This document shows positions 1 to 6,614 of a stretch of DNA of 9,431 nt, in pieces. The stretch is from NCBI GenBank assembly GCA_029555925.1, contig JAKPQU010000397.1:1-9431 (forward strand), read 5' to 3'. The position numbers were made by a program, and so were the translations under genes. Below the pieces are notes generated by a model. It saw nothing but the letters and a program-made list of their open reading frames with translations. It was not told where the DNA came from and ran no database searches. This DNA is from Bacillota bacterium (GTDB taxonomy: Bacteria; Eremiobacterota; SpSt-956; JAKJGF01). Numbering within the stretch: position 1 is the stretch's first letter; the number at the start of each line of letters is the position of its first letter.

Positions 1-1
1 T

Positions 2-406
2 AGCAATAATAAAAAGGCGTCCGAGCCTGTAGCTGAAGATAATACATCCGGTAAAACCAGCAGCGATATTAACAATATGATAGGCAATTCACCTGATCAA
101 CCCAAAAATGAAGAAAATTTCGATCGTGTAGAATTGAATGAATCAAAATCAGAGGAAACAAAGTCAGATTCATTATATAAGGTACAGGCCGGATATTATG
201 TAAATAAGGATAATGCTTCTAAAATGGCAGATGATCTGTCTACAAAGGGTTATGATGCCACTGTAGTTCAGGTTAATGATGAAGGTAAAACCTATTACAG
301 GGTTCAGGCTGGCTCTTTTAACAATAAAGAAAATGCCAAAAAACTTGAAAAAGAGCTGGAACAGAATAATTATGATAGTTGTGTGGTTAATGAAAAAACA
401 CAGTGA
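2..406 (+). CDS. SPOR domain protein, C-terminal part (5' end outside window)
   Basis: The reading frame is open to the left edge (first whole codon at 2) and stops with TGA at 404-406, so this is the last 134 residues of a longer protein. The ATG at 77 is internal and has no ribosome site. Residues 1-57 are a hydrophilic linker rich in Ser, Asp, Glu, Lys and Asn. Residues 58-130 form one SPOR domain built of two half-repeats that begin YKVQAGYY and YRVQAGSF and each end in a YD.xVV strand. SPOR domains bind glycan strands lacking stem peptides and bring proteins to the division septum or other sites of wall remodelling. The domain type is secure. The identity of the missing N-terminal part (FtsN-like anchor, amidase, lipoprotein or other) cannot be told from here. 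The gene is followed by a hairpin at 416-466. Confidence 0.85.
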   Translation, partial: SNNKKASEPVAEDNTSGKTSSDINNMIGNSPDQPKNEENFDRVELNESKSEETKSDSLYKVQAGYYVNKDNASKMADDLSTKGYDATVVQVNDEGKTYYRVQAGSFNNKENAKKLEKELEQNNYDSCVVNEKTQ

Positions 407-415
407 ATATTATAT

Positions 416-466
416 CGTAATGCGTGATGGGTGAAGCGATACAATAACCATGCGTTACGCGTTACG
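416..466. repeat. Imperfect inverted repeat / hairpin after the SPOR gene
   Basis: The left arm (416-430, CGTAATGCGTGATGG) pairs with the right arm (448-466) as a 12-bp helix with two G-U pairs, then a 4-nt bulge and 3 more pairs, closing a 17-nt loop. The right arm contains the heptamer GCGTTAC twice in tandem (452-458, 459-465). The hairpin starts 10 bp after the SPOR stop codon, so it may end that transcript, but no T-tract follows. Its GC-rich sequence in AT-rich surroundings also suits a dispersed intergenic repeat. Confidence 0.5.
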
Positions 467-495
467 ATTAAGTTGATAGCTAAAACAATAAAAGC

Positions 496-525
496 TTTAC
501 TTTTATGATTAAATTCATGTATAAT
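496..525 (+). promoter_or_regulatory. Sigma-70-type promoter for rnpB
   Basis: A perfect -10 box TATAAT lies at 520-525, with a -35-like TTTACT at 496-501 (4 of 6 matches to TTGACA) and an 18-bp spacer. The predicted start, about 7 nt after the -10 box, falls at 532. That is the first base of the 18-bp P1 helix of the RNase P RNA, so promoter and RNA start agree. Confidence 0.7.
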
Positions 526-531
526 AAAATA

Positions 532-955
532 AGAAAATTTAAAAGCAGAACGGGTGATCGCAGATAATCTATAATTGGAATATCTGAGGAAAGTCCGAGC
601 TCCGTAAGGCAAGGTACTGGGTAACACCCAGGAGGAGTGATCCTACGGACAGTGCAACAGAAAATACACAGCCAATGGCTTATGAAAATAAGTACAGGCA
701 ATGGTGAAATGGTGCGGTCCACTGAAGGACTTAATGTAAGAGCGCACCGGCAGCCAGGAGACTGGCTGGCCTGGTAAACCCTACCTGGAGCAAGATCAAA
801 CAGGGGATTGTTCTTCGCAAGAAGACGCTGGTAGCCTGCCAGTTGTCTCCGGGTTCGATCGCTTGAGCATGTCTGGTAACAGACATGCCAGATAGATGAT
901 CACCGTCTCGTAAGAGATACAGAACTCGGCTTACAGGTCTGCTTTTGAATTTTCT
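532..955 (+). ncRNA. rnpB: RNase P RNA, bacterial type A
   Basis: This is the catalytic RNA of ribonuclease P, which cuts the 5' leader from tRNA precursors. The conserved core GAGGAAAGTCCGAGCTCC is at 586-603; its CCGAG (595-599) pairs with CTCGG (925-929) in the 3' core ACAGAACTCGGCTTACAG, forming P4. P1 pairs 532-549 with 938-955 (18 bp, one G-U). P2 pairs GGTGATC (553-559) with GATCACC (898-904). P3 is the hairpin 561-586. P18 is a perfect 9-bp stem with a GTAA loop (867-888). A GAGA-loop hairpin near 754-770 fits P14. The conserved stretch AGATAGATGATCACC ends the P2 region. The CCA-binding GGT of L15 lies at 830-832. P15 to P18 without type B features make it type A. The length of about 424 nt is slightly above the usual 350-400, partly from an insertion at 719-737. 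Ends are inferred from P1 and the promoter. Confidence 0.97.
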
Positions 956-963
956 TATTTTAA

Positions 964-1014
964 ACCGCTGCCCCATCTGACTGTTGTAAAATTTTCAGAT
1001 GGGGATTATGCGGT
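964..1014. repeat. Large hairpin between rnpB and the VWA gene
   Basis: A perfect 10-bp stem pairs CCCCATCTGA (971-980) with TCAGATGGGG (995-1004) around a 14-nt AT-rich loop. A second 5-bp stem ACCGC/GCGGT (964-968 with 1010-1014) encloses it across small internal loops. It begins 9 bp after the end of rnpB and ends 15 bp before the VWA start codon. It may end or process the rnpB transcript, but no run of T follows in either direction, so it is not a classical intrinsic terminator. Confidence 0.6.
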
Positions 1015-1029
1015 AACAGGATTCTTCAT

Positions 1030-3873
1030 ATGGAATTCAACCATCCGGAAGCGCTCTGGCTTCTGTTATTTATAACACCTTTATATTACTTTACCAGAAA
1101 TAGCATTCCCCAACTTCCGCCATGGAGATTTATTCTCTCTTTTACCATGAGGATAATAATATTTATATTAATAATAACTTCCATCGCAGAAGTACAGATA
1201 ATAAAGCCAAATAACAGACTCTGTGTTATATTTATAGCAGATATTTCAAAAAGTATATCAGATGCAAATAAAGAAGAGATTAAATTTTTTATAAATAAAT
1301 CGACAGGTAAAAAACCCAAAGATGATATGGCAGGTCTCATAATAACAGGAGGAAATTCATCTATAGAATTTGTTCCTTCCATGAATCCGGTAGCCGGTAA
1401 TTTTACGTCTATAGTAGATACAGATCATACAAATCTAGCCAGTTCTTTTCAGCTTGCTCTTGCCATGTTTCCTTCCGATGTGAATAAAAGAATTGTTCTT
1501 CTGAGCGATGGCCAGGAAAATGCAGGTAATGCTATAGATGAAGCCACTGTTGTTTCTGCAAATCATGTACCTGTTGATGTAGTGCCGTTGAATAGTTCGC
1601 CAGGGAAAGAGGTCTTTATTAAAGAGTTCACCATACCTGAACATGTGAGTAAAGATGAACCATTCGATGCAAAAATAGTTCTGGAAAGTACTGCACCATC
1701 TGATGTGAAAATCCAATTTTATAGAAATAGCAGACTGGCCGGTGAACAAAAATTATCTTTAAAATCAGGGAAAAACGTTTTTTTTATTCCTCAAAAAGTA
1801 GAAGACAGTGGTTTTTATAGCTATGAAATCCAGGTAATTACCGCAGAAAACTCTGATACTCTTATGGATAATAACCGTGCCTGGGCCTATACGAAAGCAT
1901 CAGGGAAACCACGTGTTCTTATAATAAGTGAAGATGCCCGCCAGGACAGATATATTATAAATGCTTTAAAGGGCATAGAAGTATCACATATTTCATCTGA
2001 TAATATACCGACGAAGCTTTTTCAGCTGCAGAATTATCAGACTATTATATTAAATGATATTTCATCAATAAAATTTTCCGAGGAACAAATGAAACAGATA
2101 CAGACTTATGTAAGAGACCTGGGAGGAGGGTTAATAATGATAGGAGGGGAGAATAGTTTTGGTACAGGCGGATATTATGATACACCGGTAGAAGAAGCCC
2201 TTCCCGTAAGTATGGATATAAGAAAAGAAAGAAAGATGCCTACAATGGCTTTAGTTCTTGCCATAGATAAGTCAGGCAGCATGGCAGACTACGGCTCACA
2301 GGGGGTTGAGAAAATTGCCCTTGCAAGAGAAGCTTCTATTGCCTGTGTGGAACTCCTATCTCCTTCAGATCAAATAGGTATCATAGGTTTTGATGATGCG
2401 GCAAAATGGGTTGTGCCATTTCAAAAAAGAGTAGATGATAAAGATTTTATCATTAAAAATATTGCTTCATTAAGAGCAGGAGGCGGAACCGATGCTTACC
2501 CTGCCCTTGATGAAGCCAGCAGAGTACTTACGATTACAAAAGCAATGTTAAAACATATAATACTGTTATCTGACGGAAGAACCGCTTCCGGAGATTTTGA
2601 TAGGCTGGCACAGACTATGACAGAAAATAAGATAACCCTGTCCTGTGTCGGTATAGGAGCTGATGCAGACATACCTTTTCTTCAATCTCTTGCAAAAACA
2701 GGAGGGGGGAGATTTTATTTTACCTGTGATGTATCACTGTTGCCAAGAATATTTACAAAAGAAGCCCTTATTGCTTCAAAATCTGCCATTATAGAAGAGG
2801 ATTTTGCTCCTGTAATTAATTGTTATGATGAAATACTTGAAGGAATGGATAAATTTCCATCTCTAGGAGGATATGTAGTGACTACGGCAAAAGATAGAGC
2901 TGAAGTGTTACTGCTCACAAAAGAAGAAGATCCGCTTCTCGCGAAATGGTATTACGGACTCGGAAAATCTGTTGCCTTTACATCAGATGTAAAGGGCCGG
3001 TGGTCTGAGAGATGGATAGAGTGGAAGTCTTTTCCGATATTCTGGTCTCATGTTGCCAGATGGACTATGAAAAGCGATGAAAGTTCATGCCTTGAAACAG
3101 GTGTTTACATGGAAGGAAGTGAAGGTAAGATAATAGTAGATGCAATTGATAATGAAGGGGAATTTATAAATTTACTCCATCTTAAAGGAATAATCATATC
3201 ACCTTCTCTTAAAAATATCGACGTTTCACTGAAACAGGAAGGACCCGGCAGATATGAAGGTAGATTTCCTGTTTCAGAAAGAGGCACATACCTTATAAGT
3301 ACAGGAAATGATAGGATTGGATATCAGACAACAGGTTTCGATGTTTCTGTCCCTCCGGAATATAAAAATCTCGGGTGTAACAGCTACCTCCTCGGACAGA
3401 TTGCTCAGGAAACAGAAGGAAGAGTTATTAAATTAAAGGATTATGATAAAGTGTTCGAACATTCCATAAAGCAGTCCTATCAGGTCAAAGTTATATGGCC
3501 TTTTCTGATTGTGCTGGCAATGCTGCTACTTCCTCTGGATATAGCTGTAAGAAGAATATTTTTACCTGAAGGCTGGTTAGAAAAATTTTTAACAGGATTT
3601 ACTGTAAAGAAGGAATTAATAGAAGCTTTTGAAGTAAAAACTTTATCCAGGCTTAAAAATAAAAAATTTGAAATAATTAAAAATAGAGAAGAAAAATTAG
3701 CTCTTCTGACAGAGCCTTATATGGAAAAAAGAGAGAAAAAAAAACCTCTTATAATTCAATCGTCAGAAAAAAAAGATGTTAAGAAAGTTGAAAAAGGCAG
3801 AGAAATTTCTTCTCTGTCACGTCTCAAGGATGTAAAGAAGAAATTACTTAATGACTTCAATAAAGATAATTAA
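1030..3873 (+). CDS. Membrane VWA - glutamine-amidotransferase-like - VWA protein (BatA-like)
   Basis: A 947-residue membrane protein. The ATG is preceded by AGGA (1018-1021) at 8 nt spacing. Two N-terminal membrane helices (about 8-22 and 33-53) precede a first VWA domain with metal-site residues D71, S73, S75 (DISKS), probably T134, and D160 (LLSDG). After a beta-rich segment comes a class I glutamine-amidotransferase-like fold (about 294-395), where the nucleophile-elbow motif reads GGENSFG with Ser and no Cys, so amidotransferase activity is unlikely. The second VWA domain has D413, S415, S417 (DKSGS), T487 (GGGTD) and D515. The block around 635-680 (YYGLGKSVAFTSD, RWSERW) is typical of this large family. 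A third membrane helix (about 820-842) leads to a very basic, Lys-rich tail. By the positive-inside rule the tail is cytoplasmic and the VWA domains are outside. Both VWA domains keep complete metal sites, which suits ligand binding. Its biological role in this family is unknown to me. Confidence 0.92.
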   Translation: MEFNHPEALWLLLFITPLYYFTRNSIPQLPPWRFILSFTMRIIIFILIITSIAEVQIIKPNNRLCVIFIADISKSISDANKEEIKFFINKSTGKKPKDDMAGLIITGGNSSIEFVPSMNPVAGNFTSIVDTDHTNLASSFQLALAMFPSDVNKRIVLLSDGQENAGNAIDEATVVSANHVPVDVVPLNSSPGKEVFIKEFTIPEHVSKDEPFDAKIVLESTAPSDVKIQFYRNSRLAGEQKLSLKSGKNVFFIPQKVEDSGFYSYEIQVITAENSDTLMDNNRAWAYTKASGKPRVLIISEDARQDRYIINALKGIEVSHISSDNIPTKLFQLQNYQTIILNDISSIKFSEEQMKQIQTYVRDLGGGLIMIGGENSFGTGGYYDTPVEEALPVSMDIRKERKMPTMALVLAIDKSGSMADYGSQGVEKIALAREASIACVELLSPSDQIGIIGFDDAAKWVVPFQKRVDDKDFIIKNIASLRAGGGTDAYPALDEASRVLTITKAMLKHIILLSDGRTASGDFDRLAQTMTENKITLSCVGIGADADIPFLQSLAKTGGGRFYFTCDVSLLPRIFTKEALIASKSAIIEEDFAPVINCYDEILEGMDKFPSLGGYVVTTAKDRAEVLLLTKEEDPLLAKWYYGLGKSVAFTSDVKGRWSERWIEWKSFPIFWSHVARWTMKSDESSCLETGVYMEGSEGKIIVDAIDNEGEFINLLHLKGIIISPSLKNIDVSLKQEGPGRYEGRFPVSERGTYLISTGNDRIGYQTTGFDVSVPPEYKNLGCNSYLLGQIAQETEGRVIKLKDYDKVFEHSIKQSYQVKVIWPFLIVLAMLLLPLDIAVRRIFLPEGWLEKFLTGFTVKKELIEAFEVKTLSRLKNKKFEIIKNREEKLALLTEPYMEKREKKKPLIIQSSEKKDVKKVEKGREISSLSRLKDVKKKLLNDFNKDN

Positions 3874-3944
3874 TTCTAATTTCGACATATGAAACACCGG
3901 ATTTCTTGCAGATACCACGTAAGTATAAACATATTACAATATTT

Positions 3945-4601
3945 TTAACATGCCCCTCTGGCACTTATAACTGCATAAACGGTTTTAAATAATATCATTA
4001 TATCCATCCAGACAGAGCGTTCTCTTATATATTTTATATCGAGAGCCACTCTTTCTTCATAAGAAAGTTCATTTCTGCCGCTTACCTGCCAGAGTCCTGT
4101 AAGTCCCGGCTTTACGCTTAAAAATTCATCTCTGTGTCTTCCGTATTTTTCAAGTTCTACTATCACTATCGGTCTGGGGCCAACAAGGGACATATCGCCT
4201 TTTAAAATATTAAAAATCTGAGGAATTTCATCAAGGCTGCTTTTACGAAGATAATAACCGATTTTTGTGACTCTCGGGTCTTCTGCAATTTTATAGCATT
4301 TCAGATATTCTTCCATAAGTTCCTGTTCCGATTTAAGCATATCTTCTGCTTTTGCCACCATAGATCTGAATTTTACGGCACGAAATACTTTGCCTTTAAG
4401 TCCGAGTCTCTTCTGGAGGAAAAATACGGGTCCCGAAGAATCACATTTTATTAAAACCGGTATGATTATAAATAAAGGCCATGTAAACATCAAGAGAAAG
4501 AGTGAACCGGTAATATCTATAATTCTTTTAATAAAATTGTAACAGAAAGATTTTTCTACTAACGTAACAGGTAAAGAAAGAGACATTTCTACTTTTTTCA
4601 T
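3945..4601 (-). CDS. Bacterial sugar transferase (polyprenyl-phosphate phosphoglycosyltransferase)
   Basis: A 218-residue enzyme of the small monotopic phosphoglycosyltransferase class (PF02397; PglC and the catalytic half of WcaJ). Enzymes of this class move a sugar-1-phosphate from a UDP-sugar to undecaprenyl phosphate at the inner membrane, the first step in making a surface polysaccharide or glycan. One hydrophobic helix (about 30-51) with an internal Pro fits the re-entrant membrane helix. It is followed by SSGPVFFLQKR, VFRAVKFRSM (72-81), the SSLDEIPQ motif with the catalytic Asp-Glu pair D124-E125, GDMSLVGPRP (135-144) and PGLTGLWQVSGR (165-176). All key motifs are intact. The sugar cannot be read from sequence. 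No Shine-Dalgarno site precedes the ATG, which lies 10 bp past a strong hairpin. The next Met (M6) has no better site. No other glycan genes are in the window, so it looks like an orphan or the start of a cluster. Confidence 0.95.
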   Translation of the reverse strand: MKKVEMSLSLPVTLVEKSFCYNFIKRIIDITGSLFLLMFTWPLFIIIPVLIKCDSSGPVFFLQKRLGLKGKVFRAVKFRSMVAKAEDMLKSEQELMEEYLKCYKIAEDPRVTKIGYYLRKSSLDEIPQIFNILKGDMSLVGPRPIVIVELEKYGRHRDEFLSVKPGLTGLWQVSGRNELSYEERVALDIKYIRERSVWMDIMILFKTVYAVISARGAC

Positions 4602-4611
4602 TTTTTAGAAT

Positions 4612-4639
4612 TGCAGGGGCAGGGTAACCTGCCCCTGCA
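4612..4639. repeat. Perfect 12-bp inverted repeat with GTAA loop
   Basis: TGCAGGGGCAGG (4612-4623) pairs perfectly with CCTGCCCCTGCA (4628-4639) around a 4-nt loop. It fills the 58-bp gap between the SPFH gene and the sugar transferase on the minus strand, ending 10 bp before the transferase ATG. Neither side has a T-run directly after the stem. It may be an intercistronic processing or mRNA-stability hairpin, a weak terminator or a member of a dispersed palindromic repeat family. Confidence 0.75.
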
Positions 4640-4659
4640 TAATATGTATAATAAAAAAA

Positions 4660-5955
4660 TTAACCTACTTTATTTCCGCAACCTGCACAGAACTTTGCTC
4701 CCGGAGGAATTTTGGTCTGACAGTTTCCGCAGACAGCTTCTGCTGATACTTTGTTTCCGCAGTTAGGGCAGAATTTTGCTCCCGGAAGTAACTGGGCCTG
4801 ACAGGAAGCGCATACTCCTGCTTCAGGAATCTTTATTCCGCAACCTGCACAGAATTTTGCCCCGGGCGGTAATGGTGTTTTACACTGAGGACATGGCACA
4901 CCTGCTGCCGCAGCCGGAGCAGATGTTACCACTACCTGCTGTTGAGGTGGCGGAGCTGCCTGTGGAGGAGGAGCATACTGCTGTTGCTGCGGATGCATTG
5001 CCTGAGCTCCCATCATACCTGCGGCCATCCCCAGTCCCATCTGCATGCTCTGTCCCATAATACTTCCACCGCCGCCTCCACCTGGCTGCTTGGATATATT
5101 TGCCATAGATTCTGCAGCCTGATACTGGGTATACTGGGTCATATCTTTAATACCGAGTGCTGCCATACCGGCACGTTTATCCATCATTTCCTGAACATTC
5201 GGAGGCGGAGTTATGGCACCTATGAAGAAATCAGGCAGTTCCATACCGTATTTGCCGAAATCTTCTTTAACCCTTGCTTTTAACATAGTCGAAATTTCAT
5301 CATAATACTGGGGCAAATCAAGAACACTTTTTCCTTTTAAGAGTTCTCCGAGAACATCATTCAGCCTTGCTACTATAATATTTTTAAGGTATGCTTCTAC
5401 TGTAGATGTTGTATAAACACTCTGTGCACCGACAAGTTCATTGATGAAGATATTTACGTTATTTCCTTTACCTACCCTCATAGAGAAAGTTCCGAATGCT
5501 CTGAGTCTTACAAACCCCAGGTCGCTGTCTCTAAAGTTTACCGGTTCCTTTGTACCCCACTTCAATTCATTGTAAAGCTTATGATTTACAAAATATACTT
5601 CATAGCTGAAAGGACTTATACCTGTTGCTTTTTCAATAATCTGACTGAATACGGGAATATTCATTGTAGTCAGTTCATGCATACCGGGGCCGAAAACATC
5701 CATTGTTTTACCATTGGCAAAAAATATGGCAGATTGATTGTCTCTTACTACGAGATGCAATCCGAATACCTTACCTCCAAGGCTGCCCTGACGGGGAAAA
5801 CGCTGTACTATTTCCGTATTGGTCTGATCATAACTTTCAATTTTTTCTATAACAGTTTCATGTATACCGTCTTTTACAAATGCAACACCACTTTTGATAG
5901 TATTCTGTACACCTGTTACAGTATTACTTACTGCTTTTTTGAATTCACCTAACAT
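4660..5955 (-). CDS. SPFH/Band-7 domain protein with three C-terminal zinc ribbons
   Basis: A 431-residue scaffold-type protein. Residues 1-50 are a polar helix. Residues about 60-265 are an SPFH domain: the segment around FFANGKTMDVFGPGMHEL, then IPVFSQII, then VRLRAFGTFSMRV and the ITPPPNVQEMMDKR end that is typical of soluble bacterial SPFH proteins annotated as virion-core-like, such as YdjI. No membrane helix or signal peptide is visible. Residues 291-352 are a Gly/Met/Gln/Pro/Ala-rich linker. Three zinc ribbons follow at exactly 27-residue spacing, with cysteines 355/358/369/372, 382/385/396/399 and 409/412/423/426. SPFH proteins oligomerise and organise membrane patches; soluble ones need a partner to reach the membrane. 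The ATG overlaps the upstream stop codon by one base (TAATG) and has GGGGGTG at 8 nt, so translation is coupled to the preceding gene. The exact role is unknown. Confidence 0.93.
   Translation of the reverse strand: MLGEFKKAVSNTVTGVQNTIKSGVAFVKDGIHETVIEKIESYDQTNTEIVQRFPRQGSLGGKVFGLHLVVRDNQSAIFFANGKTMDVFGPGMHELTTMNIPVFSQIIEKATGISPFSYEVYFVNHKLYNELKWGTKEPVNFRDSDLGFVRLRAFGTFSMRVGKGNNVNIFINELVGAQSVYTTSTVEAYLKNIIVARLNDVLGELLKGKSVLDLPQYYDEISTMLKARVKEDFGKYGMELPDFFIGAITPPPNVQEMMDKRAGMAALGIKDMTQYTQYQAAESMANISKQPGGGGGGSIMGQSMQMGLGMAAGMMGAQAMHPQQQQYAPPPQAAPPPQQQVVVTSAPAAAAGVPCPQCKTPLPPGAKFCAGCGIKIPEAGVCASCQAQLLPGAKFCPNCGNKVSAEAVCGNCQTKIPPGAKFCAGCGNKVG
4663..4893 (-). repeat. 81-bp tandem repeat encoding the zinc ribbons (about 3 copies)
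   Basis: Three units begin at the first Cys codon of each ribbon (4893, 4812 and 4731, reading leftwards). Units 1 and 3 share an identical 19-base stretch at 4836-4854 and 4674-4692, exactly 162 bp apart; unit 2 is more diverged. This looks like growth of the tail by unit duplication. Confidence 0.8.
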
Positions 5956-6578
5956 TAGCCTTTCACCCCCGATATTATATTTTCTCTGTCATTGAATAAA
6001 TTATCAAGATCATTGAGAGTTTTTATTACAGTTTTTGCCTTCTTTTTCAGTTCACTGTCATCTTCGCCGTTTTCTATACCATTTTCAATAGCTGTCAGCA
6101 TACCGCCTATAGACTGGGCAAATTCTATAAGACCCAGATCGAATTCATACATTTTTGCCAGTGCAGCCGCGTCTATCTTTACTGTATCAAAAAAACCTGA
6201 ATAACCGTAGTCTGCATAGGTAATTTTACTTATCATTTTATCCAGTTTTTTTGTTATTTCATCCATGGGATTTAATAAATCCAGTTTCATGGCATTTGTA
6301 ATTTCAAGCACTATATCACTTACTTTGCTTTTATGAGCAGTAAGCTGTTGAGCCAGATAATCTCTCTGTAGTTTATCAGAGTTTCTTCTCTGTTCGCTTT
6401 CTACATAACCGCCTAAACCGGGGATAATCTTGGTCAATTTCCCAAGAATTCCACCATCCTGTACCATTTTTTGATATGCGTCCATAATTTCCTGCTGGTT
6501 AAAAAAACCAGTTACTCCCCCTCCTTTATATAATATTATTATGTTTGAAATTCTAAATAAAAGATTAATTTCCTGCAT
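5955..6578 (-). CDS. Small helical protein coupled to the SPFH gene (unassigned)
   Basis: 207 residues from the first ATG, or 176 from the ATG at 6485; I cannot name a family. The core runs from GGILGKLTKIIPGLGGY (42-58), through an Arg/Asp/Lys-rich helix (ESEQRRNSDKLQRDYLAQQL), to ITYADYGYSGFFDTVKID (119-136) and AKMYEFDLGLIEFAQSI, and ends in acidic and basic helices. It looks all-helical, cytoplasmic and coiled-coil prone, with no signal peptide or metal motif. The stop codon overlaps the SPFH start by one base, so the two products are probably made together and may bind each other. The start is doubtful. The ATG at 6578 has no ribosome site and adds an odd hydrophobic leader (NLLFRISNIIILYK). 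A perfect AAAGGAGG lies inside the frame at 6520-6527 but is followed by GTA. The ATG at 6485 has only AGGA close by. The frame and the 176-residue core are secure. Confidence 0.8.
   Translation of the reverse strand: MQEINLLFRISNIIILYKGGGVTGFFNQQEIMDAYQKMVQDGGILGKLTKIIPGLGGYVESEQRRNSDKLQRDYLAQQLTAHKSKVSDIVLEITNAMKLDLLNPMDEITKKLDKMISKITYADYGYSGFFDTVKIDAAALAKMYEFDLGLIEFAQSIGGMLTAIENGIENGEDDSELKKKAKTVIKTLNDLDNLFNDRENIISGVKG
6520..6527 (-). promoter_or_regulatory. Strong Shine-Dalgarno AAAGGAGG without a standard start codon
   Basis: On the minus strand AAAGGAGG is the best ribosome site in the window. At normal spacing the only in-frame codon is GTA (6515-6513); CTG (6511) sits 8 nt away in another frame. 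A small hairpin CTGGTT/AACCAG with a T loop (6495-6511) follows, and the next in-frame ATG (6485) is 34 nt downstream of the site. It bears on where the small helical protein really starts. Confidence 0.6.
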
Positions 6579-6614
6579 TTACGGAGATATTTTTTCAGAG
6601 TCGAAATAAATTAC

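Noticed and set aside
800..832. Possible loss of the CCA-binding GGU motif in RNase P RNA (GGGGATTG near 802)
   Set aside because: By comparison with the E. coli RNA the motif belongs on the 3' side of L15; there GCTGGTAG has GGT at 830-832, so it is present.
370..976. Minus-strand open frames (370-627, 480-722, 731-976) over the SPOR gene end and rnpB
   Set aside because: They lie antisense to a clearly structured RNase P RNA, show no family resemblance and have no ribosome sites.
1027..1038. CATATG directly followed by GAATTC (NdeI and EcoRI sites) at the VWA start, resembling a cloning scar
   Set aside because: The encoded start MEFNHPEALW fits the family's N-terminus and no vector sequence is present, so this is chance.
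3874..3944. Bidirectional terminator between the convergent VWA and sugar transferase genes
   Set aside because: Only a trivial 4-bp TTTC/GAAA pairing is visible; nothing supports a terminator in these 71 bp.
4776..5952. Plus-strand open frames inside the SPFH gene (4776-5060, 4942-5283, 5581-5952)
   Set aside because: They are antisense shadows of a well-supported gene; the proteins are Cys/His/Leu/Pro-rich without recognisable domains.
6531..6570. Promoter in the AT-rich stretch before the small helical gene
   Set aside because: TATTATATAA-like text is present, but no credible -35 at proper spacing, and such strings are common in this AT-rich DNA.
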